A DNA stretch of 62,641 nt from Pseudalkalibacillus salsuginis (GTDB taxonomy: Bacteria; Bacillota; Bacilli; Bacillales; Fictibacillaceae), in contig NZ_JAKJHW010000012.1 of assembly GCF_021646685.1 (NCBI RefSeq), positions 1 through 62,641 on the forward strand, read 5' to 3'. Position 1 is the stretch's first letter. The number at the start of each line of letters is the position of its first letter. The notes beneath the pieces were generated by a model. That model was given only the letters and a program-made list of their open reading frames with translations, ran no database searches and was not told where the DNA came from. Of the stretch, positions 31,386 to 43,004 are shown piece by piece. The position numbers and the translations under genes were made by a program.

Positions 31386-34300
31386 TTAATCTTGTGTGAC
31401 TAATTCTTCTGCAGGAACAGATTCTTCAGTCGGTTCCAATTCGGTTTCCCCGCCTGCTGGCACGATGTTACGGTAGCGCGCCATCCCTGTTCCAGCTGGT
31501 ACAAGCTTACCGATGATCACATTCTCTTTCAGTCCAAGCAACTCATCTCGCTTGCCTTTAATCGCTGCATCAGTCAGGACACGCGTCGTTTCCTGGAAGG
31601 AAGCTGCTGATAAGAATGACTCGGTTTCAAGAGATGCTTTTGTAATTCCGAGCAAGACTGGCCGCCCTGTAGCTGGTTGACCGCTTTCTAACAGGACTTG
31701 TGTGTTGACATCTGTGAATTGGTTGATGTCGACAAGCGATCCTGGTAAGACGTTTGTATCTCCAGCTTCGATGACACGGACTTTACGCATCATTTGACGG
31801 ACCATTACCTCAACGTGCTTATCACCGATTTCTACCCCTTGCATACGGTATACTTTCTGTACCTCACGAAGCAAGTAGTTCTGGACTGCGTCAACACCAG
31901 AAACTTTCATCAATTCTTTCGGATCGATCGAACCTTCCGTCAGTTCTTGGCCTGCTACAATCTTATCGTCTACTTTCACTTTGATACGTGCACCGTAAGG
32001 GATTGTGTAAGAACGGCTTTCCACTTCACCTTGAACAGTGATTTCTCGCTTATCCCGAATTTCATTGATCGCTGTAATCGTTCCATCAAGTTCAGAAATG
32101 ACCGCTTGACCTTTCGGGTTACGTGCCTCAAACAATTCCTGGATACGAGGTAGACCTTGGGTGATGTCATCTCCCGCAACCCCGCCTGTATGGAATGTAC
32201 GCATTGTAAGCTGTGTTCCTGGCTCACCGATTGATTGAGCAGCGATGATACCGACAGCTTCTCCCACTTCCACTTCAGTACCGGTTGCGAGATTTCGTCC
32301 ATAACATAGGTTACATACACCGTGACGAGTGTTACATGTGAACGCCGAACGGATGACGACCTCTTCAATTCCCAGGTCGATGATTTCTTTGGCAATGTCT
32401 TCTGTGATCAAGTCGTTACGTCCGACAATGACAGAATCATTTTCAGGATGATGGATGGTCTTGAATGCTACCCGACCAATCAATCTCTCCTCAAGTGGTT
32501 CAATAACTTCATTTCCTTCTTTAATTGCCCGGACAGTCAGACCGCGGTCGGTTCCACAGTCTTTTTCACGGACGATTACATCCTGGGCAACGTCAACAAG
32601 ACGACGAGTCAGATAACCTGAGTCAGCAGTCTTAAGTGCTGTATCGGCAAGACCTTTACGAGCACCGTGCGTGGAGATGAAGTATTCAAGAACCGTAAGA
32701 CCTTCACGGAAACTGGATTTGATCGGAAGTTCAATGATCTGACCAGCCGGGTTGGCCATCAGTCCACGCATTCCAGCAAGCTGTGTAAAGTTAGATGCGT
32801 TACCACGGGCACCTGAATCACTCATCATGAAGATCGGGTTATATGGATCCAAGGAAACCATCAGCTTTTCTTGGATTGCATCTTTTGCGTTACTCCAGAT
32901 GGAAATGACACGATCATAACGTTCTTCTTCTGTAATAAGTCCTCTACGGAACTGCTGTAATACTTTAGTGACTTTCTCTTCCGCTTCTTCAAGGATTTCC
33001 TTCTTTTCAGAAAGGACGACGATGTCAGATACACCAACAGTGATACCTGCTTTAGTAGCGTATTTGAATCCTAAATCCTTCATTCGGTCAAGCATTCGAG
33101 AGGTTTCGGTGATTTTGAATCGTTTGAATACCTCAGCGATGATTTTTCCTAAGATACCTTTCTTGAAAGGCGGAATCAATTCGCGTTTATCAAGTTCCTC
33201 TTTCAAATCAACAGTCGGATCGATAAAGTATTTCTCTGGTGTTGCTACTTCCAGGTTATACTCAGTCGGCTCGTTGATATAAGGGAATGACGGCGGTAAG
33301 ATTTCATTGAAAATCAACTTACCGATTGTCGTGATTAATAATTTACGGTTTTGCTCTTCAGTGAATGATCCTTTCCCGAGCGCTTTCGCCGGGATTGCGA
33401 CACGAGTGTGAAGATGGACATAACCATTTTGATATGCTGTCAAAGCTTCATTCGCATCGTTGACGATCATTCCTTCCCCGATCGCACCTATTCGCTCAAG
33501 AGTAAGGTAGTAGTTACCTAATACCATATCCTGAGACGGTGTAACAACCGGCTTGCCATCTTTCGGGTTCAGAATGTTCTGCGCAGCAAGCATCAAAATG
33601 CGAGCTTCCGCTTGTGCTTCAGCTGATAATGGCACGTGGACAGCCATCTGGTCTCCATCAAAGTCCGCATTGTATGCAGTACATACTAATGGGTGAAGAC
33701 GGATTGCACGCCCTTCGACCAATGTCGGTTCGAATGCCTGGATTCCCAAACGGTGAAGTGTAGGTGCACGGTTCAATAGAACTGGGTGCTCTTTGATGAC
33801 CTCTTCCAGTACATCCCATACTTCAGGCTGGACGCGTTCAACTTTACGCTTGGCACTCTTAATATTATGAGCAAGGCCTTTATTGACCAATTCCTTCATG
33901 ACGAAAGGCTTGAACAGTTCAAGTGCCATCTCTTTCGGGAGGCCACACTGATACATCTTCAGGTTCGGACCTACAACGATAACGGAACGACCAGAATAGT
34001 CGACACGTTTACCAAGCAGGTTCTGACGGAAACGACCTTGTTTCCCCTTCAACATATGGGAGAGGGACTTCAATGGACGGTTTCCTGGTCCCGTTACAGG
34101 TCTTCCTCGGCGTCCGTTGTCGATCAATGCATCTACCGCTTCCTGGAGCATGCGCTTTTCATTTTGGACAATGATGTTCGGTGCTCCAAGATCCAATAGC
34201 CGCTTCAGACGGTTGTTACGGTTGATGACTCGACGGTATAAATCATTGAGGTCGGAAGTCGCAAAACGACCACCGTCCAATTGGACCATCGGACGAAGTT

Positions 34301-35009
34301 CCGGGGGAATGACCGGCAACACTTCTAAAATCATCCATGACGTAAGGTTTCCTGAATGACGGAACGCTTCAAGCACTTCAAGACGCTTGATTGCACGTGT
34401 ACGTCTTTGTCCTTGAGCTGTCTTCAGTTCTTCTTTCAGGACATTCACTTCTTTATCGAGATCGATATCTTCAAGAAGCTTCTTGATTGACTCGGCACCC
34501 ATTTGTGCACTGAATCCCTGTCCATACTTTTCGCGGTAAGAACGGTATTCTTTTTCAGATAAAAGCTGCTTCTTCTCAAGTGGTGTTTCACCTGGATCTG
34601 TCACTACCCAGGAAGCGAAATAAATCACTTCTTCAAGGGCTCTAGGTGACATATCGAGCACAAGGCCCATTCTGCTTGGGATTCCTTTGAAGTACCAGAT
34701 ATGAGAGACTGGTGCCGCAAGTTCGATATGTCCCATTCGTTCACGTCGAACTTTTGCACGTGTAACTTCTACTCCACAGCGGTCACAGACAACACCCTTA
34801 TAGCGGACGCGCTTGTATTTACCACAGTGACATTCCCAGTCTTTTTGCGGACCGAAAATTCTTTCACAGAAAAGCCCGTCTTTCTCCGGCTTCAACGTAC
34901 GGTAGTTAATCGTTTCCGGTTTCTTGACTTCACCACGAGACCAAGATCGGATTTTATCAGGTGAAGCAAGACCTATTTTCATATACTCAAAGTTATTTAC
35001 ATCGATCAA
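31386..35009 (-). CDS. rpoC: DNA-directed RNA polymerase subunit beta'
   Basis: This is a 1207-residue protein. The N-terminal zinc ribbon ([20 protein letters not shown], about 60-80), the catalytic metal motif NADFDGDQM (around residue 450) and a second Cys-rich site ([13 protein letters not shown]) are intact. Length is close to B. subtilis beta' (1199). The C terminus is acidic and Glu-rich. It starts 35 bases after rpoB and ends before rplGB. Confidence 0.99.
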   Translation of the reverse strand: MIDVNNFEYMKIGLASPDKIRSWSRGEVKKPETINYRTLKPEKDGLFCERIFGPQKDWECHCGKYKRVRYKGVVCDRCGVEVTRAKVRRERMGHIELAAPVSHIWYFKGIPSRMGLVLDMSPRALEEVIYFASWVVTDPGETPLEKKQLLSEKEYRSYREKYGQGFSAQMGAESIKKLLEDIDLDKEVNVLKEELKTAQGQRRTRAIKRLEVLEAFRHSGNLTSWMILEVLPVIPPELRPMVQLDGGRFATSDLNDLYRRVINRNNRLKRLLDLGAPNIIVQNEKRMLQEAVDALIDNGRRGRPVTGPGNRPLKSLSHMLKGKQGRFRQNLLGKRVDYSGRSVIVVGPNLKMYQCGLPKEMALELFKPFVMKELVNKGLAHNIKSAKRKVERVQPEVWDVLEEVIKEHPVLLNRAPTLHRLGIQAFEPTLVEGRAIRLHPLVCTAYNADFDGDQMAVHVPLSAEAQAEARILMLAAQNILNPKDGKPVVTPSQDMVLGNYYLTLERIGAIGEGMIVNDANEALTAYQNGYVHLHTRVAIPAKALGKGSFTEEQNRKLLITTIGKLIFNEILPPSFPYINEPTEYNLEVATPEKYFIDPTVDLKEELDKRELIPPFKKGILGKIIAEVFKRFKITETSRMLDRMKDLGFKYATKAGITVGVSDIVVLSEKKEILEEAEEKVTKVLQQFRRGLITEEERYDRVISIWSNAKDAIQEKLMVSLDPYNPIFMMSDSGARGNASNFTQLAGMRGLMANPAGQIIELPIKSSFREGLTVLEYFISTHGARKGLADTALKTADSGYLTRRLVDVAQDVIVREKDCGTDRGLTVRAIKEGNEVIEPLEERLIGRVAFKTIHHPENDSVIVGRNDLITEDIAKEIIDLGIEEVVIRSAFTCNTRHGVCNLCYGRNLATGTEVEVGEAVGIIAAQSIGEPGTQLTMRTFHTGGVAGDDITQGLPRIQELFEARNPKGQAVISELDGTITAINEIRDKREITVQGEVESRSYTIPYGARIKVKVDDKIVAGQELTEGSIDPKELMKVSGVDAVQNYLLREVQKVYRMQGVEIGDKHVEVMVRQMMRKVRVIEAGDTNVLPGSLVDINQFTDVNTQVLLESGQPATGRPVLLGITKASLETESFLSAASFQETTRVLTDAAIKGKRDELLGLKENVIIGKLVPAGTGMARYRNIVPAGGETELEPTEESVPAEELVTQD

Positions 35010-35044
35010 GGGGTCTACCTCCCTTATGATATGCTGCTATACCC

Positions 35045-38000
35045 TTATTCACCGACAGATTGGGTTTCTACGTTCAAGTTCAATTTATCGTTAGAGTTTT
35101 CCTCTTCATCGTCCAATTCACGCATTTCGATTTCTTGTTCATCACTTGTAAGCATCTTGACATCCATTCCAAGGCTCTGAAGTTCTTTGATCAAGACTTT
35201 GAAGGACTCCGGAACACCTGGTTCTGGGACGTTTTCGCCTTTGACGATCGCTTCGTACGTCTTCACACGTCCAACAACATCATCGGACTTTACTGTGAGG
35301 ATTTCCTGAAGCGTATAGGCTGCGCCGTATGCTTCAAGCGCCCAAACCTCCATCTCACCGAATCGCTGTCCACCGAATTGCGCTTTACCACCAAGTGGCT
35401 GCTGGGTTACGAGTGAGTAAGGTCCTGTAGAACGAGCGTGCAGCTTATCGTCTACCATGTGAGCAAGTTTGATCATATACATGACCCCGACTGAGATACG
35501 GTTATCGAATGGTTCACCTGTTCGACCATCGTAAAGCACTGATTTACCATCTCTTGAAAGACCAGCTTCCTCAAGCGTTTCCCAAACATCTTCTTCACGT
35601 GCTCCGTCAAATACAGGCGTAGCCATATGAAGTTTCAGCTGTCTAGCTGCCATACCAAGGTGAAGTTCCAATACCTGACCGATATTCATACGTGATGGCA
35701 CCCCTAGCGGGTTTAACATGATATCGATCGGTGTACCATCTGGAAGATACGGCATATCTTCTTCAGGCAGGATTCTTGAAATTACACCCTTGTTACCGTG
35801 ACGTCCAGCCATCTTATCTCCCTCATGGATCTTACGCTTCTGTACAATGTAAGCACGGACGAGCTGGTTGACTCCTGGAGGCAATTCATCCCCGTCTTCA
35901 CGGTTGAATACTTTCACATCATGGACGATACCGTCCCCGCCATGAGGTACACGAAGTGATGTATCGCGGACTTCGCGGGCTTTTTCACCGAAGATCGCAT
36001 GTAGGAGACGTTCTTCAGCAGTCAATTCTGTCACACCTTTTGGCGTAACTTTACCGACAAGAATATCTCCATCTTTCACTTCAGCACCGACACGAATGAT
36101 TCCACGTTCATCCAGGTTCTTCAGTGCATCTTCACCGACATTTGGAATGTCACGTGTAATTTCTTCTGGTCCTAGCTTTGTATCACGGGCTTCAGATTCG
36201 TATTCTTCAATATGAATGGAAGTATAGACATCATCTTTTACAAGGCGTTCGCTCATGATGACCGCATCCTCGTAGTTATATCCGTCCCATGTCATAAATC
36301 CAACGAGTACGTTACGGCCTAGGGCAAGTTCACCAAGTTCCATCGATGGTCCATCAGCCAGGATTTCACCTTTGGTCACTCGGTCTCCCTGACTGACAAT
36401 CGGGCGTTGGTTATAGCAAGTACCCTGGTTTGAACGGACGAATTTCATCAAGTTATAACGATCAAGGTCACCTTTTACTTCTTTACCGTCTACAGTTTCG
36501 ATACGGCGTATATATACACGAGCAGCAGAAACCTTCTCGACGATCCCTTCATGTTTACAAATGACAGCAGCCCCGGAGTCTTTGGCCGAAACGTGTTCCA
36601 TTCCTGTTCCGACAATCGGTGACTCAGGAACCATCAACGGTACTGCCTGACGCTGCATGTTCGCTCCCATCAATGCCCGGTTAGAGTCATCGTTCTCAAG
36701 GAACGGGATACATGCGGTTGCTGCAGAGACGACCTGTTTAGGGGATACATCCATATAATCGATCTTGTCGCGTTTTGCGATCGTGTTCTGGTCGCGATAA
36801 CGCGCGATGACCTCTTCATCGACAAATGATCCATCTTCAGCAAGCTTTGCGTTTGCCTGTGCAACGACGTAATTATCTTGTTCATCGGCTGTCAAGTAAT
36901 CGATTTGAGCCGTCACTTTCCCTGTTTCAGGGTCGACTCGGCGATAAGGAGTTTCAATGAATCCATATTCGTTGACTTTGGCATAGCTTGAAAGAGAGTT
37001 GATCAGTCCGATGTTCGGACCTTCAGGCGTTTCGATCGGACACATACGGCCATAGTGGGAGTAGTGAACGTCACGCACTTCGAATCCAGCACGTTCCCGC
37101 GTCAAACCACCAGGACCCAATGCAGATAAACGACGTTTATGCGTAAGCTCTGCCAATGGATTTGTCTGATCCATGAATTGGGAGAGCTGTGAGCTTCCGA
37201 AAAATTCTTTTATCGATGCAATTACCGGTCTGATGTTGATAAGAGCTTGCGGCGTGATCGCATTCGTATCTTGGATCGACATACGCTCACGGACAACACG
37301 CTCCATACGGGATAGTCCGATACGGAATTGGTTCTGTAAAAGTTCTCCTACAGAACGGAGACGACGGTTGCCAAGATGATCGATATCATCCGTCAGCCCT
37401 ACACCATGCAATAGGTTGAAGAAATAATTGATTGAGGCAATGATGTCAGCTGGCGTGATGTTTTTAATTGTACGGTCGATCTGACCGTTTCCGATCACGT
37501 TGATCACCTGGTCCTGCTCACCTTCGACAGGAGAGTATATTTTAATAGATTGAAGTCGGACTGGTTCATCTTCAATCACTCCGCCAGCAGGTATAATTTC
37601 TTTAAATGCTTCATCTTTTTCTAAAGCTGGAAGGATTCGTTCAAGAAGACGACGATCAAGCACCGTTCCTTCTTCAGCGATCACCTCTCCAGTTTCAGGA
37701 TCTGCAATTGTTTCAGCTAAGCGCTGATTGAATAAGCGGTTCTTGATATGAAGCTTTTTGTTAATCTTATAGCGCCCAACGTTCGCGAGATCATAACGCT
37801 TCGGATCAAAGAAGCGGGACTCTAATAGACTTTTAGCATTATCAACTGTAGGGGGTTCCCCTGGACGTAAACGCTCATAAATTTCAAGAAGCGCTTTTTC
37901 TGTACCTTCTGTATTATCTTTTTCTAGTGAATTACGAAGGTACTCATCTTCCCCTAGCAAATCGATGATTTCTTGATCAGAACCAAACCCTAATGCACGC

Positions 38001-38587
38001 AACAAGACCGTTACCGGTATTTTACGAGTACGGTCGATCCGAACATGGACAACATCTTTAGCATCTGTTTCAAGTTCTAACCATGCACCTCGGTTTGGAA
38101 TTACCGTAGCTGTGAAACCTCTCTTGCCGTTTTTGTCCAATTTTTGATTGTAATAAACGCTCGGTGAACGAACGAGTTGTGAGACGATTACACGTTCTGC
38201 TCCGTTGATGATGAAAGTACCTGTGTCCGTCATCAAAGGGAAATCTCCCATGAACACTTCTTGTTCTTTCACTTCACCTGTCTCTTTGTTAATCAGGCGT
38301 ACCTTAACACGAAGCGGAGCGGCATAGGTGACGTCTCGCTCCTTGGACTCCTCTACAGAATACTTAGGCTCTCCTAAACTATAATCGATGAATTCAAGCA
38401 CTAAGTTACCTGTGAAATCCTCAATTGGAGAAATGTCATGGAACATCTCTCTCAAACCCTCATCAAGAAACCATTGATAGGAGGAAGTTTGGATTTCAAT
38501 GAGGTTTGGAAGTTCCAAAACTTCATTAATTCTTGCATAGCTTCTCCGTTGGCGGTGGCGTCCAAACTGAATGAGTTGACCTGTCAA
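35045..38587 (-). CDS. rpoB: DNA-directed RNA polymerase subunit beta
   Basis: This is a 1180-residue protein. The start is a TTG at 38587 ([20 protein letters not shown]) behind GAGGGGTG; the upstream GTG overlaps that site. The rifampicin pocket [20 protein letters not shown] followed by [11 protein letters not shown] is wild type. An acidic, Asn/Glu-rich tail (about 1155-1180) is characteristic of Bacilli. It is preceded by a leader of over 400 bases. Confidence 0.98.
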   Translation of the reverse strand: MTGQLIQFGRHRQRRSYARINEVLELPNLIEIQTSSYQWFLDEGLREMFHDISPIEDFTGNLVLEFIDYSLGEPKYSVEESKERDVTYAAPLRVKVRLINKETGEVKEQEVFMGDFPLMTDTGTFIINGAERVIVSQLVRSPSVYYNQKLDKNGKRGFTATVIPNRGAWLELETDAKDVVHVRIDRTRKIPVTVLLRALGFGSDQEIIDLLGEDEYLRNSLEKDNTEGTEKALLEIYERLRPGEPPTVDNAKSLLESRFFDPKRYDLANVGRYKINKKLHIKNRLFNQRLAETIADPETGEVIAEEGTVLDRRLLERILPALEKDEAFKEIIPAGGVIEDEPVRLQSIKIYSPVEGEQDQVINVIGNGQIDRTIKNITPADIIASINYFFNLLHGVGLTDDIDHLGNRRLRSVGELLQNQFRIGLSRMERVVRERMSIQDTNAITPQALINIRPVIASIKEFFGSSQLSQFMDQTNPLAELTHKRRLSALGPGGLTRERAGFEVRDVHYSHYGRMCPIETPEGPNIGLINSLSSYAKVNEYGFIETPYRRVDPETGKVTAQIDYLTADEQDNYVVAQANAKLAEDGSFVDEEVIARYRDQNTIAKRDKIDYMDVSPKQVVSAATACIPFLENDDSNRALMGANMQRQAVPLMVPESPIVGTGMEHVSAKDSGAAVICKHEGIVEKVSAARVYIRRIETVDGKEVKGDLDRYNLMKFVRSNQGTCYNQRPIVSQGDRVTKGEILADGPSMELGELALGRNVLVGFMTWDGYNYEDAVIMSERLVKDDVYTSIHIEEYESEARDTKLGPEEITRDIPNVGEDALKNLDERGIIRVGAEVKDGDILVGKVTPKGVTELTAEERLLHAIFGEKAREVRDTSLRVPHGGDGIVHDVKVFNREDGDELPPGVNQLVRAYIVQKRKIHEGDKMAGRHGNKGVISRILPEEDMPYLPDGTPIDIMLNPLGVPSRMNIGQVLELHLGMAARQLKLHMATPVFDGAREEDVWETLEEAGLSRDGKSVLYDGRTGEPFDNRISVGVMYMIKLAHMVDDKLHARSTGPYSLVTQQPLGGKAQFGGQRFGEMEVWALEAYGAAYTLQEILTVKSDDVVGRVKTYEAIVKGENVPEPGVPESFKVLIKELQSLGMDVKMLTSDEQEIEMRELDDEEENSNDKLNLNVETQSVGE

Positions 38588-39010
38588 CTGATTCACCCCT
38601 CAAATCCAGCATAGTATCGTAAAGCAACTAGTTATATAAACTAGAAAAATGAAGCATACACCATTTTTATATAGTGGATACTTTGTTCCCTTCATACCCT
38701 GCAGTTTAACATCCGGGCAGAAAATCTACCAGATGCCATCTGTTAGAGTAAAAAGAAAACTTGGCTAATGCCAAGCTAAAAGATAGCGACAATAGCCTTA
38801 ACACCTCAAGGTAGATCCTAAAGGCTCTTGCACTTTTACTTTGAAAGCAACTCTTCCACTTTCATGACGTGCAAAAAGAAAAAAAGGGTTATATAACCAC
38901 ATTTTTTCCAAATCAACAAATGATTATACTATTTTTCCCACACCATTTGATTTTTATGCAATTTTGCCCTAAAAAGTCACATGGTGAAAATACACGTATC
39001 TTTGGCATTT
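38588..39010 (-). promoter_or_regulatory. long rpoB leader
   Basis: About 410 bases lie between the rpoB promoter and the start codon. No gene is seen. Hairpins include CTTGGC/GCCAAG (near 38759-38775), a larger stem with TTGCAC/GTGCAA arms (near 38828-38875), and GGTTATATAACC followed by seven T on the transcribed strand (38887-38906), which looks like a weak attenuator. Confidence 0.5.
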
Positions 39011-39014
39011 TATA

Positions 39015-39043
39015 ATATTACCATAGACCCAAATGCGAGTCAA
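39015..39043 (-). promoter_or_regulatory. promoter of rpoB-rpoC
   Basis: On the minus strand TTGACT (39038-39043) and TAATAT (39015-39020) have a 17-base spacer. The -35 box overlaps the stop codon region of the rsmC-like gene. Confidence 0.78.
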
Positions 39044-39642
39044 CATTTTTTCGCGCGAATAATAAAGTAACCTTTTTTCCGCTCAACGACTTCCACTTCC
39101 TCGAAGATCGACTCCATCTTTTCAATCGCCGAGGGCGCACCTTGCTTCTTTTGGATGACAACCCATAGTTCACCTTCGTTTGCAAGATGTTCATGGGCTT
39201 GCTCGAAAATAGAGTGGACAACACTCTTCCCTGCGCGAATTGGGGGATTGGTCAGAATGGCACTAAAGTCTTTTTCTTCGACACGATCATATAAGTCGCT
39301 TTGGTAAATGGTCACATTGTCGACTTGATTACGGAGTGCATTCTTTTTTGAAAGTTCGATTGCTCGCTCGTTGATATCGACCATGGAAACTGAGGTGTCT
39401 GGATAAGATGCTGCAATGGACAATCCAACCGGGCCATACCCACAGCCCATATCCAGAATATCACCATCTGTCTCAGGTTTTTCAAAAGTTTCTATTAAAA
39501 GCCTGCTTCCGAAATCTACTTCATTTTTCGAAAACACGCCCGCATCTGAATAGAACCTGAATGTGCGGCCTCTTAACGTAAACGACCAATCTTTAATATT
39601 GCTTTCTGAAACAGGTTTACTTGAATAATAATGATCTCCCAT
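39040..39642 (-). CDS. class I methyltransferase, RsmC-like
   Basis: This is a 200-residue SAM-dependent methyltransferase with motif I DMGCGYG (64-70) and the catalytic NPPIR motif (132-136). NPPIR is typical of RsmC/RlmG enzymes that make N2-methylguanosine in rRNA. It corresponds to B. subtilis YbxB between rplL and rpoB. It is shorter than E. coli RsmC because it lacks the N-terminal duplicated domain. The rRNA target is inferred from the family. Confidence 0.88.
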   Translation of the reverse strand: MGDHYYSSKPVSESNIKDWSFTLRGRTFRFYSDAGVFSKNEVDFGSRLLIETFEKPETDGDILDMGCGYGPVGLSIAASYPDTSVSMVDINERAIELSKKNALRNQVDNVTIYQSDLYDRVEEKDFSAILTNPPIRAGKSVVHSIFEQAHEHLANEGELWVVIQKKQGAPSAIEKMESIFEEVEVVERKKGYFIIRAKKC

Positions 39643-39759
39643 TTTGCCATCTCCTTAGACTACCTGCTTTGAGCGAAGGAAGTTCTAACATCTTGTATAA
39701 CTATTTGGTCAAGCAATTATACATCCTATAAACCTGGAATTCACTTAGTAAAGAAAAGC

Positions 39760-39912
39760 CCAAACGCCCTGATCAGCCACGAAGGTCACTGGAAGTCCGA
39801 CGAGGAGGCTCGAACCAAACAAAGTTCGGTTCTGCGTGGGTAAACACTTCGATTTAAATCAATGTGTCGCCACCGCAGAAGGACTGAAGTGATCCAAGTG
39901 GTTGGGCGTTGA
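39760..39912. repeat. large fold-back element between rplL and the rsmC-like gene
   Basis: An imperfect inverted repeat of about 150 bases. Outer arms AACGCCC (39763-39769) and GGGCGTT (39904-39910) continue inward as GGTCACTGGAAGTCC against GGACTGAAGTGATCC. Inside are CGAAC/GTTCG (39811-39828) and CTGCG-GG/CC-CGCAG arms (39832-39877). It could be a miniature mobile element or a structured RNA. No gene is seen in the 39643-40023 gap. Confidence 0.7.
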
Positions 39913-39966
39913 AGCTAGACATCAAGAAAAGCGAAACCAAAATTTTATACTTTCTTATCCTCCAAG

Positions 39967-39995
39967 AAAAGAAGCCCGCGATTCTCGCGAGCTTC
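39967..39995 (-). terminator. terminator after rplL
   Basis: In the minus sense GAAGCTCGCGA-GAA-TCGCGGGCTTC (39971-39995, one wobble) is followed by TTTTCTT. It lies about 30 bases after the rplL stop and ends the rplJ-rplL unit. Confidence 0.92.
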
Positions 39996-40023
39996 TTTTG
40001 TAGTGAAGATTAGAATCCTCAGA

Positions 40024-40386
40024 TTACTTCAATTCGATCGTAGCGCCAACTTCTTCAAGCTTAGCTTTCATTTCTTCAGCTTCTTCTTTTGCAATACCTT
40101 CTTTAACAGGTTTTGGAGCTCCATCTACTAATTCTTTAGCGTCTTTAAGTCCAAGACCTGTGATTTCACGAACAACCTTGATAACTTTGATCTTAGATGC
40201 TCCAGCACTTTCAAGGATTACGTCAAATTCAGTTTTCTCTTCAGCTCCACCTTCAGCAGCGCCACCAGCAACAGCTACAGGTGCTGCAGCAGTTACACCA
40301 AATTCTTCTTCGATTGCTTTAACTAGATCGTTAAGTTCTAGTACCGACATTTCTTTAATTGCATCAATGATTTGATCTTTACTCAT
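40024..40386 (-). CDS. rplL: 50S ribosomal protein L7/L12
   Basis: This is the 120-residue stalk protein that recruits translation GTPases. It has an N-terminal dimerisation domain, an Ala/Gly/Glu-rich hinge (about 33-52) and a C-terminal factor-binding domain with [20 protein letters not shown]. It lies 151 bases after rplJ. Confidence 0.98.
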   Translation of the reverse strand: MSKDQIIDAIKEMSVLELNDLVKAIEEEFGVTAAAPVAVAGGAAEGGAEEKTEFDVILESAGASKIKVIKVVREITGLGLKDAKELVDGAPKPVKEGIAKEEAEEMKAKLEEVGATIELK

Positions 40387-40537
40387 TGTTGAATCCTCCT
40401 ATTGGTTGTTTTTTAATTTAAAAAAATTTGTCGAGGGCAAGCCCTAGCGTAAGCCGAGGCTTAGTTCCCCATTATACGGAGAAAGCTCCATACTCTCTTC
40501 ACGTTTAATGAACGTTACCGTCATTCCGAAACCCGAA

Positions 40538-41035
40538 TCATGCACCTTGCTCTTCTTTTTGATCTGCAACAGCCTTCGTAGCCAACGCGAAGTTACGCAT
40601 TGGTGCTTGAAGGACACTAAGAAGCATAGAAAGAAGTCCTTCTCGTGATGGAAGTTCAGCAAGTGCTTTGATGTTCTCGACAGATGTGATTTGACCTTCG
40701 ATTACACCAGATTTGATCACTAGCGCTTCGTGCTCTTTTGAGAAGTTATTCAAAATCTTCGCTGGCGCAACAACCTCTTCACCGCTTAAAGCGACTGCTG
40801 TCGGCCCAACTAGTGATTCACTCAATCCACCAAGCTCAGCTTCTTCAGCAGCACGACGAGTCATCGTGTTCTTGTATACTTTGAAAGTGATACCAGCTTC
40901 ACGAAGCTGCCTACGCAATTCAGTGACTTCAGCCACATCCAGCCCACGGTAATCTACAAAGATTGCCGCTTTACTGTTACGGAGCTGATCTGCAATTTCT
41001 GAAACTAACTGTTTCTTTTGTTCAAGTACGCTCAT
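40538..41035 (-). CDS. rplJ: 50S ribosomal protein L10
   Basis: This is a 165-residue stalk base protein that carries L7/L12 dimers on its C-terminal helix. The N terminus [20 protein letters not shown] and the [20 protein letters not shown] motif are typical. In Bacillus L10 with L12 binds its own leader to repress the operon; the leader is present here (41045-41222). Confidence 0.98.
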   Translation of the reverse strand: MSVLEQKKQLVSEIADQLRNSKAAIFVDYRGLDVAEVTELRRQLREAGITFKVYKNTMTRRAAEEAELGGLSESLVGPTAVALSGEEVVAPAKILNNFSKEHEALVIKSGVIEGQITSVENIKALAELPSREGLLSMLLSVLQAPMRNFALATKAVADQKEEQGA

Positions 41036-41044
41036 ATTTTACAC

Positions 41045-41222
41045 CTCCTGTTTTTCCATACCGCAGTTGTTCGCACAACTCACAAAAAAAGCCTTTATGT
41101 CTGTAGACATAAAGGCATAGTGTCATAAAATCATACGATGTATGAAATCCAACACACCTCGGTAGGAAATTAAGCGATTTCTCGCACCTACTGTCTACGG
41201 TATGACCTATTCAATTCCGATA
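41045..41222 (-). promoter_or_regulatory. L10 leader RNA with attenuator
   Basis: The rplJ leader contains, in the transcript sense, GACAGTAGGTGCG and TTTCCTACCGAGGT, which pair as in the known L10 leader. A terminator-like hairpin GCCTTTATGTCT-GTAGACATAAAGGC then T run follows (41084-41116). Known L10 leaders bind the L10-L12 complex and control read-through into rplJ-rplL. Confidence 0.85.
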
Positions 41223-41225
41223 GCT

Positions 41226-41255
41226 ATTATATCCCGGGCGCCTCTAAAAAGTCAA
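41226..41255 (-). promoter_or_regulatory. promoter of rplJ-rplL
   Basis: On the minus strand TTGACT (41250-41255) and TATAAT (41226-41231) are separated by 18 bases. The -35 box overlaps the region just before the rplA stop. Confidence 0.82.
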
Positions 41256-41259
41256 CATA

Positions 41260-41958
41260 TTATTTTGTACCGAAGCTATTCGGGCTGACTTTGATTCCAG
41301 GTCCCATTGTTGAAGCGATCGCAATGTTCTTGATGTAAGTACCTTTAGCTGCTGCTGGCTTGACTTTGATCAATGTATCGATGATCGTAGTCAAGTTTTC
41401 AACAAGCTTACCATCTTCAAACGACACTTTACCGATTGGACAGTGAACGTTGCTTTGCTTGTCTACACGGTACTCAACCTTACCAGCTTTGATTTCTTGA
41501 ACTGCTTTTTCAACTTCAAACGTTACTGTTCCCGTTTTTGGATTCGGCATCAAGCCTTTTGGTCCTAATACACGACCAAGCTTACCAACTTCACCCATCA
41601 TGTCAGGTGTAGCAACGATAACGTCGAACTCGAACCAACCTTGGTTGATTTTGTTGATGTAATCAGCATCTCCAACATAATCAGCTCCAGCAGCTTCTGC
41701 TTCCTTCGCTTTATCACCTTTCGCAAAAACAAGGACACGTTGTGTTTTACCTGTTCCATTCGGAAGTACAACTGCTCCACGAACTTGTTGGTCCGCTTTC
41801 TTAGGGTCGACCCCAAGGCGTACAGCAACTTCTACAGTTTCGTCAAATTTAGCTGGAGCCGCTTTTTTCACAAGCTCGATGGCTTCGTTTGCACTATAAA
41901 GATTGGAACGATCAACAAGCTTTGAAGCTTCCTGATACTTCTTTCCTTTTTTAGCCAA
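41260..41958 (-). CDS. rplA: 50S ribosomal protein L1
   Basis: This is a 232-residue L1 that forms the mobile stalk at the E site. The start is a TTG at 41958, eight bases after AAGGAGG, giving [16 protein letters not shown], the family N terminus. The nearby ATG is too close to that site, and the longer frame is spurious. The motif [18 protein letters not shown] is intact. A strong hairpin lies upstream at 42030-42052. Confidence 0.97.
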   Translation of the reverse strand: MAKKGKKYQEASKLVDRSNLYSANEAIELVKKAAPAKFDETVEVAVRLGVDPKKADQQVRGAVVLPNGTGKTQRVLVFAKGDKAKEAEAAGADYVGDADYINKINQGWFEFDVIVATPDMMGEVGKLGRVLGPKGLMPNPKTGTVTFEVEKAVQEIKAGKVEYRVDKQSNVHCPIGKVSFEDGKLVENLTTIIDTLIKVKPAAAKGTYIKNIAIASTMGPGIKVSPNSFGTK

Positions 41959-42029
41959 TTTCATTTCCTCCTTAAGTGTGGTTTTTACGGAATATCCTCC
42001 CACTTGTACGCAACTTGTGCGCCATAAGA

Positions 42030-42052
42030 AAGGTTGCGAATAACGCAACCTT
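42030..42052 (-). promoter_or_regulatory. hairpin between rplK and rplA
   Basis: In the transcript sense AAGGTTGCG-TTATT-CGCAACCTT forms a perfect 9-bp stem followed by TCTTATGG. It lies 16 bases after the rplK stop. It could be an attenuator or an L1-binding site. The distinction cannot be made by eye. Confidence 0.55.
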
Positions 42053-42067
42053 ATGTGCTATGCATGA

Positions 42068-42493
42068 TTAGTCCTCGATTACAATACCCATGCTACGTGC
42101 AGTACCTTCCACCATACGCATGGCAGATTCTACGCTTGCAGCATTAAGGTCAGGCATTTTCGTCTCAGCGATTTCTTTTACCTTATCACGCTTAACCGTT
42201 GCTACCTTGTTACGGTTCGGTTCACCAGAACCGGACTCGATACCTGCCGCTTTTTTCAACAATACTGCAGCTGGCGGAGTTTTCGTAATGAATGTAAATG
42301 AACGGTCTTCAAAAACCGTAATTTCAACCGGGATAATCATACCAGCTTGATCAGAAGTTCTTGCGTTGAATTCTTTACAGAATCCCATGATGTTAACACC
42401 TGCTTGACCTAAAGCCGGTCCTACTGGTGGTGCTGGATTTGCTTTCCCTGCAGGAATTTGCAATTTAACAACCTTAATTACCTTTTTAGCCAC
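42068..42493 (-). CDS. rplK: 50S ribosomal protein L11
   Basis: This is a 141-residue L11, of the GTPase-associated centre and thiostrepton site. The start is a GTG at 42493 ([20 protein letters not shown]) with AAGGAGG upstream; the 50 further codons in the open frame are leader. The Pro-rich [17 protein letters not shown] motif is intact. Confidence 0.97.
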   Translation of the reverse strand: MAKKVIKVVKLQIPAGKANPAPPVGPALGQAGVNIMGFCKEFNARTSDQAGMIIPVEITVFEDRSFTFITKTPPAAVLLKKAAGIESGSGEPNRNKVATVKRDKVKEIAETKMPDLNAASVESAMRMVEGTARSMGIVIED

Positions 42494-42605
42494 GTGACAC
42501 ACCTCCTTAGTCCGTGATGTGGTATATGGGCTTTTTGCCCTCCCACTCAATAACAGGGTTGACGCAGGCCAACCCTCCCAATTTTTTATCGGGATTGTTT
42601 CAAAC
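42494..42605 (-). promoter_or_regulatory. rplK leader with small hairpins
   Basis: The leader has, in the transcript sense, GGGTTGGCCTGCGTCAACCC and GGGCAAAAAGCCC hairpins before the ribosome binding site. There is no T run. They may modulate translation of rplK-rplA. Confidence 0.5.
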
Positions 42606-42611
42606 ATTAAG

Positions 42612-42640
42612 ATTCTATCATTTCCTGCTTTATATTTCAA
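42612..42640 (-). promoter_or_regulatory. promoter of rplK-rplA
   Basis: On the minus strand TTGAAA (42635-42640) and TAGAAT (42612-42617) are separated by 17 bases, about 120 bases before the rplK start. Confidence 0.75.
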
Positions 42641-42689
42641 CAATTTCCCGAAAGTTTTGTTGAAAAGCAGACAAAGTCATTTTTAAAAG

Positions 42690-42765
42690 CTTTATTGGTT
42701 TCCGTGAAATTCACTCCCTTTCCGCGGACGAACCGCAGGACTGTCGCGAATTTCGCTTAAAAAAA
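42690..42765. repeat. GC-rich fold-back repeat, short copy
   Basis: Begins GGTTTCCGTGAAATTCACTC and ends CCGCAGGACTGTCGCGAATT. The arms GAAATTC and GAATTTC pair, and CCGCGG lies inside. The ends match the longer element at 49.04-49.19 kb. Repeats of this look are common in intergenic DNA of Bacillaceae, from general recollection. Confidence 0.7.
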
Positions 42766-42826
42766 CTTTCTAACCACATGCTGGTAATTCCTACGTCGAA
42801 AATTCACCGTTTACTTCCTGATCTAG

Positions 42827-42996
42827 ACGAATTAGAAACAAGAAGTTCGAGGCACGACGGTTTTGAAGACCGGAGCGTATATGTTAACACGTGAGGACCG
42901 GAAAAATCGAGTAACGATCACCGGCTAAAACCGTCACGTCCTGTGACAACGCCGGTACTAACACGTCATGTGTGTCGGAAATTCGCTGTTTATCAT
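42827..42996 (+). repeat. multi-hairpin interspersed element, copy C (nusG-rplK gap)
   Basis: Starts GACGAATTAGAAACAAGAAG and carries stem one (GGTTTT, CCGG/CCGG, CGT/ACG; from 42859), stem two CCGGC/GCCGG enclosing GTCAC/GTGAC (about 42921-42955) and stem three ACAC/GTGT (42961-42973). It ends in AATTCGCTGTTTATCATTCG about ten bases from the nusG stop codon. It is the copy most like copy A. Confidence 0.85.
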
Positions 42997-43004
42997 TCGT
43001 CTGG

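Noticed and set aside
37100-37220. Possible rifampicin-resistance change in rpoB
   Set aside because: The pocket residues ([23 protein letters not shown] region) are all wild type.
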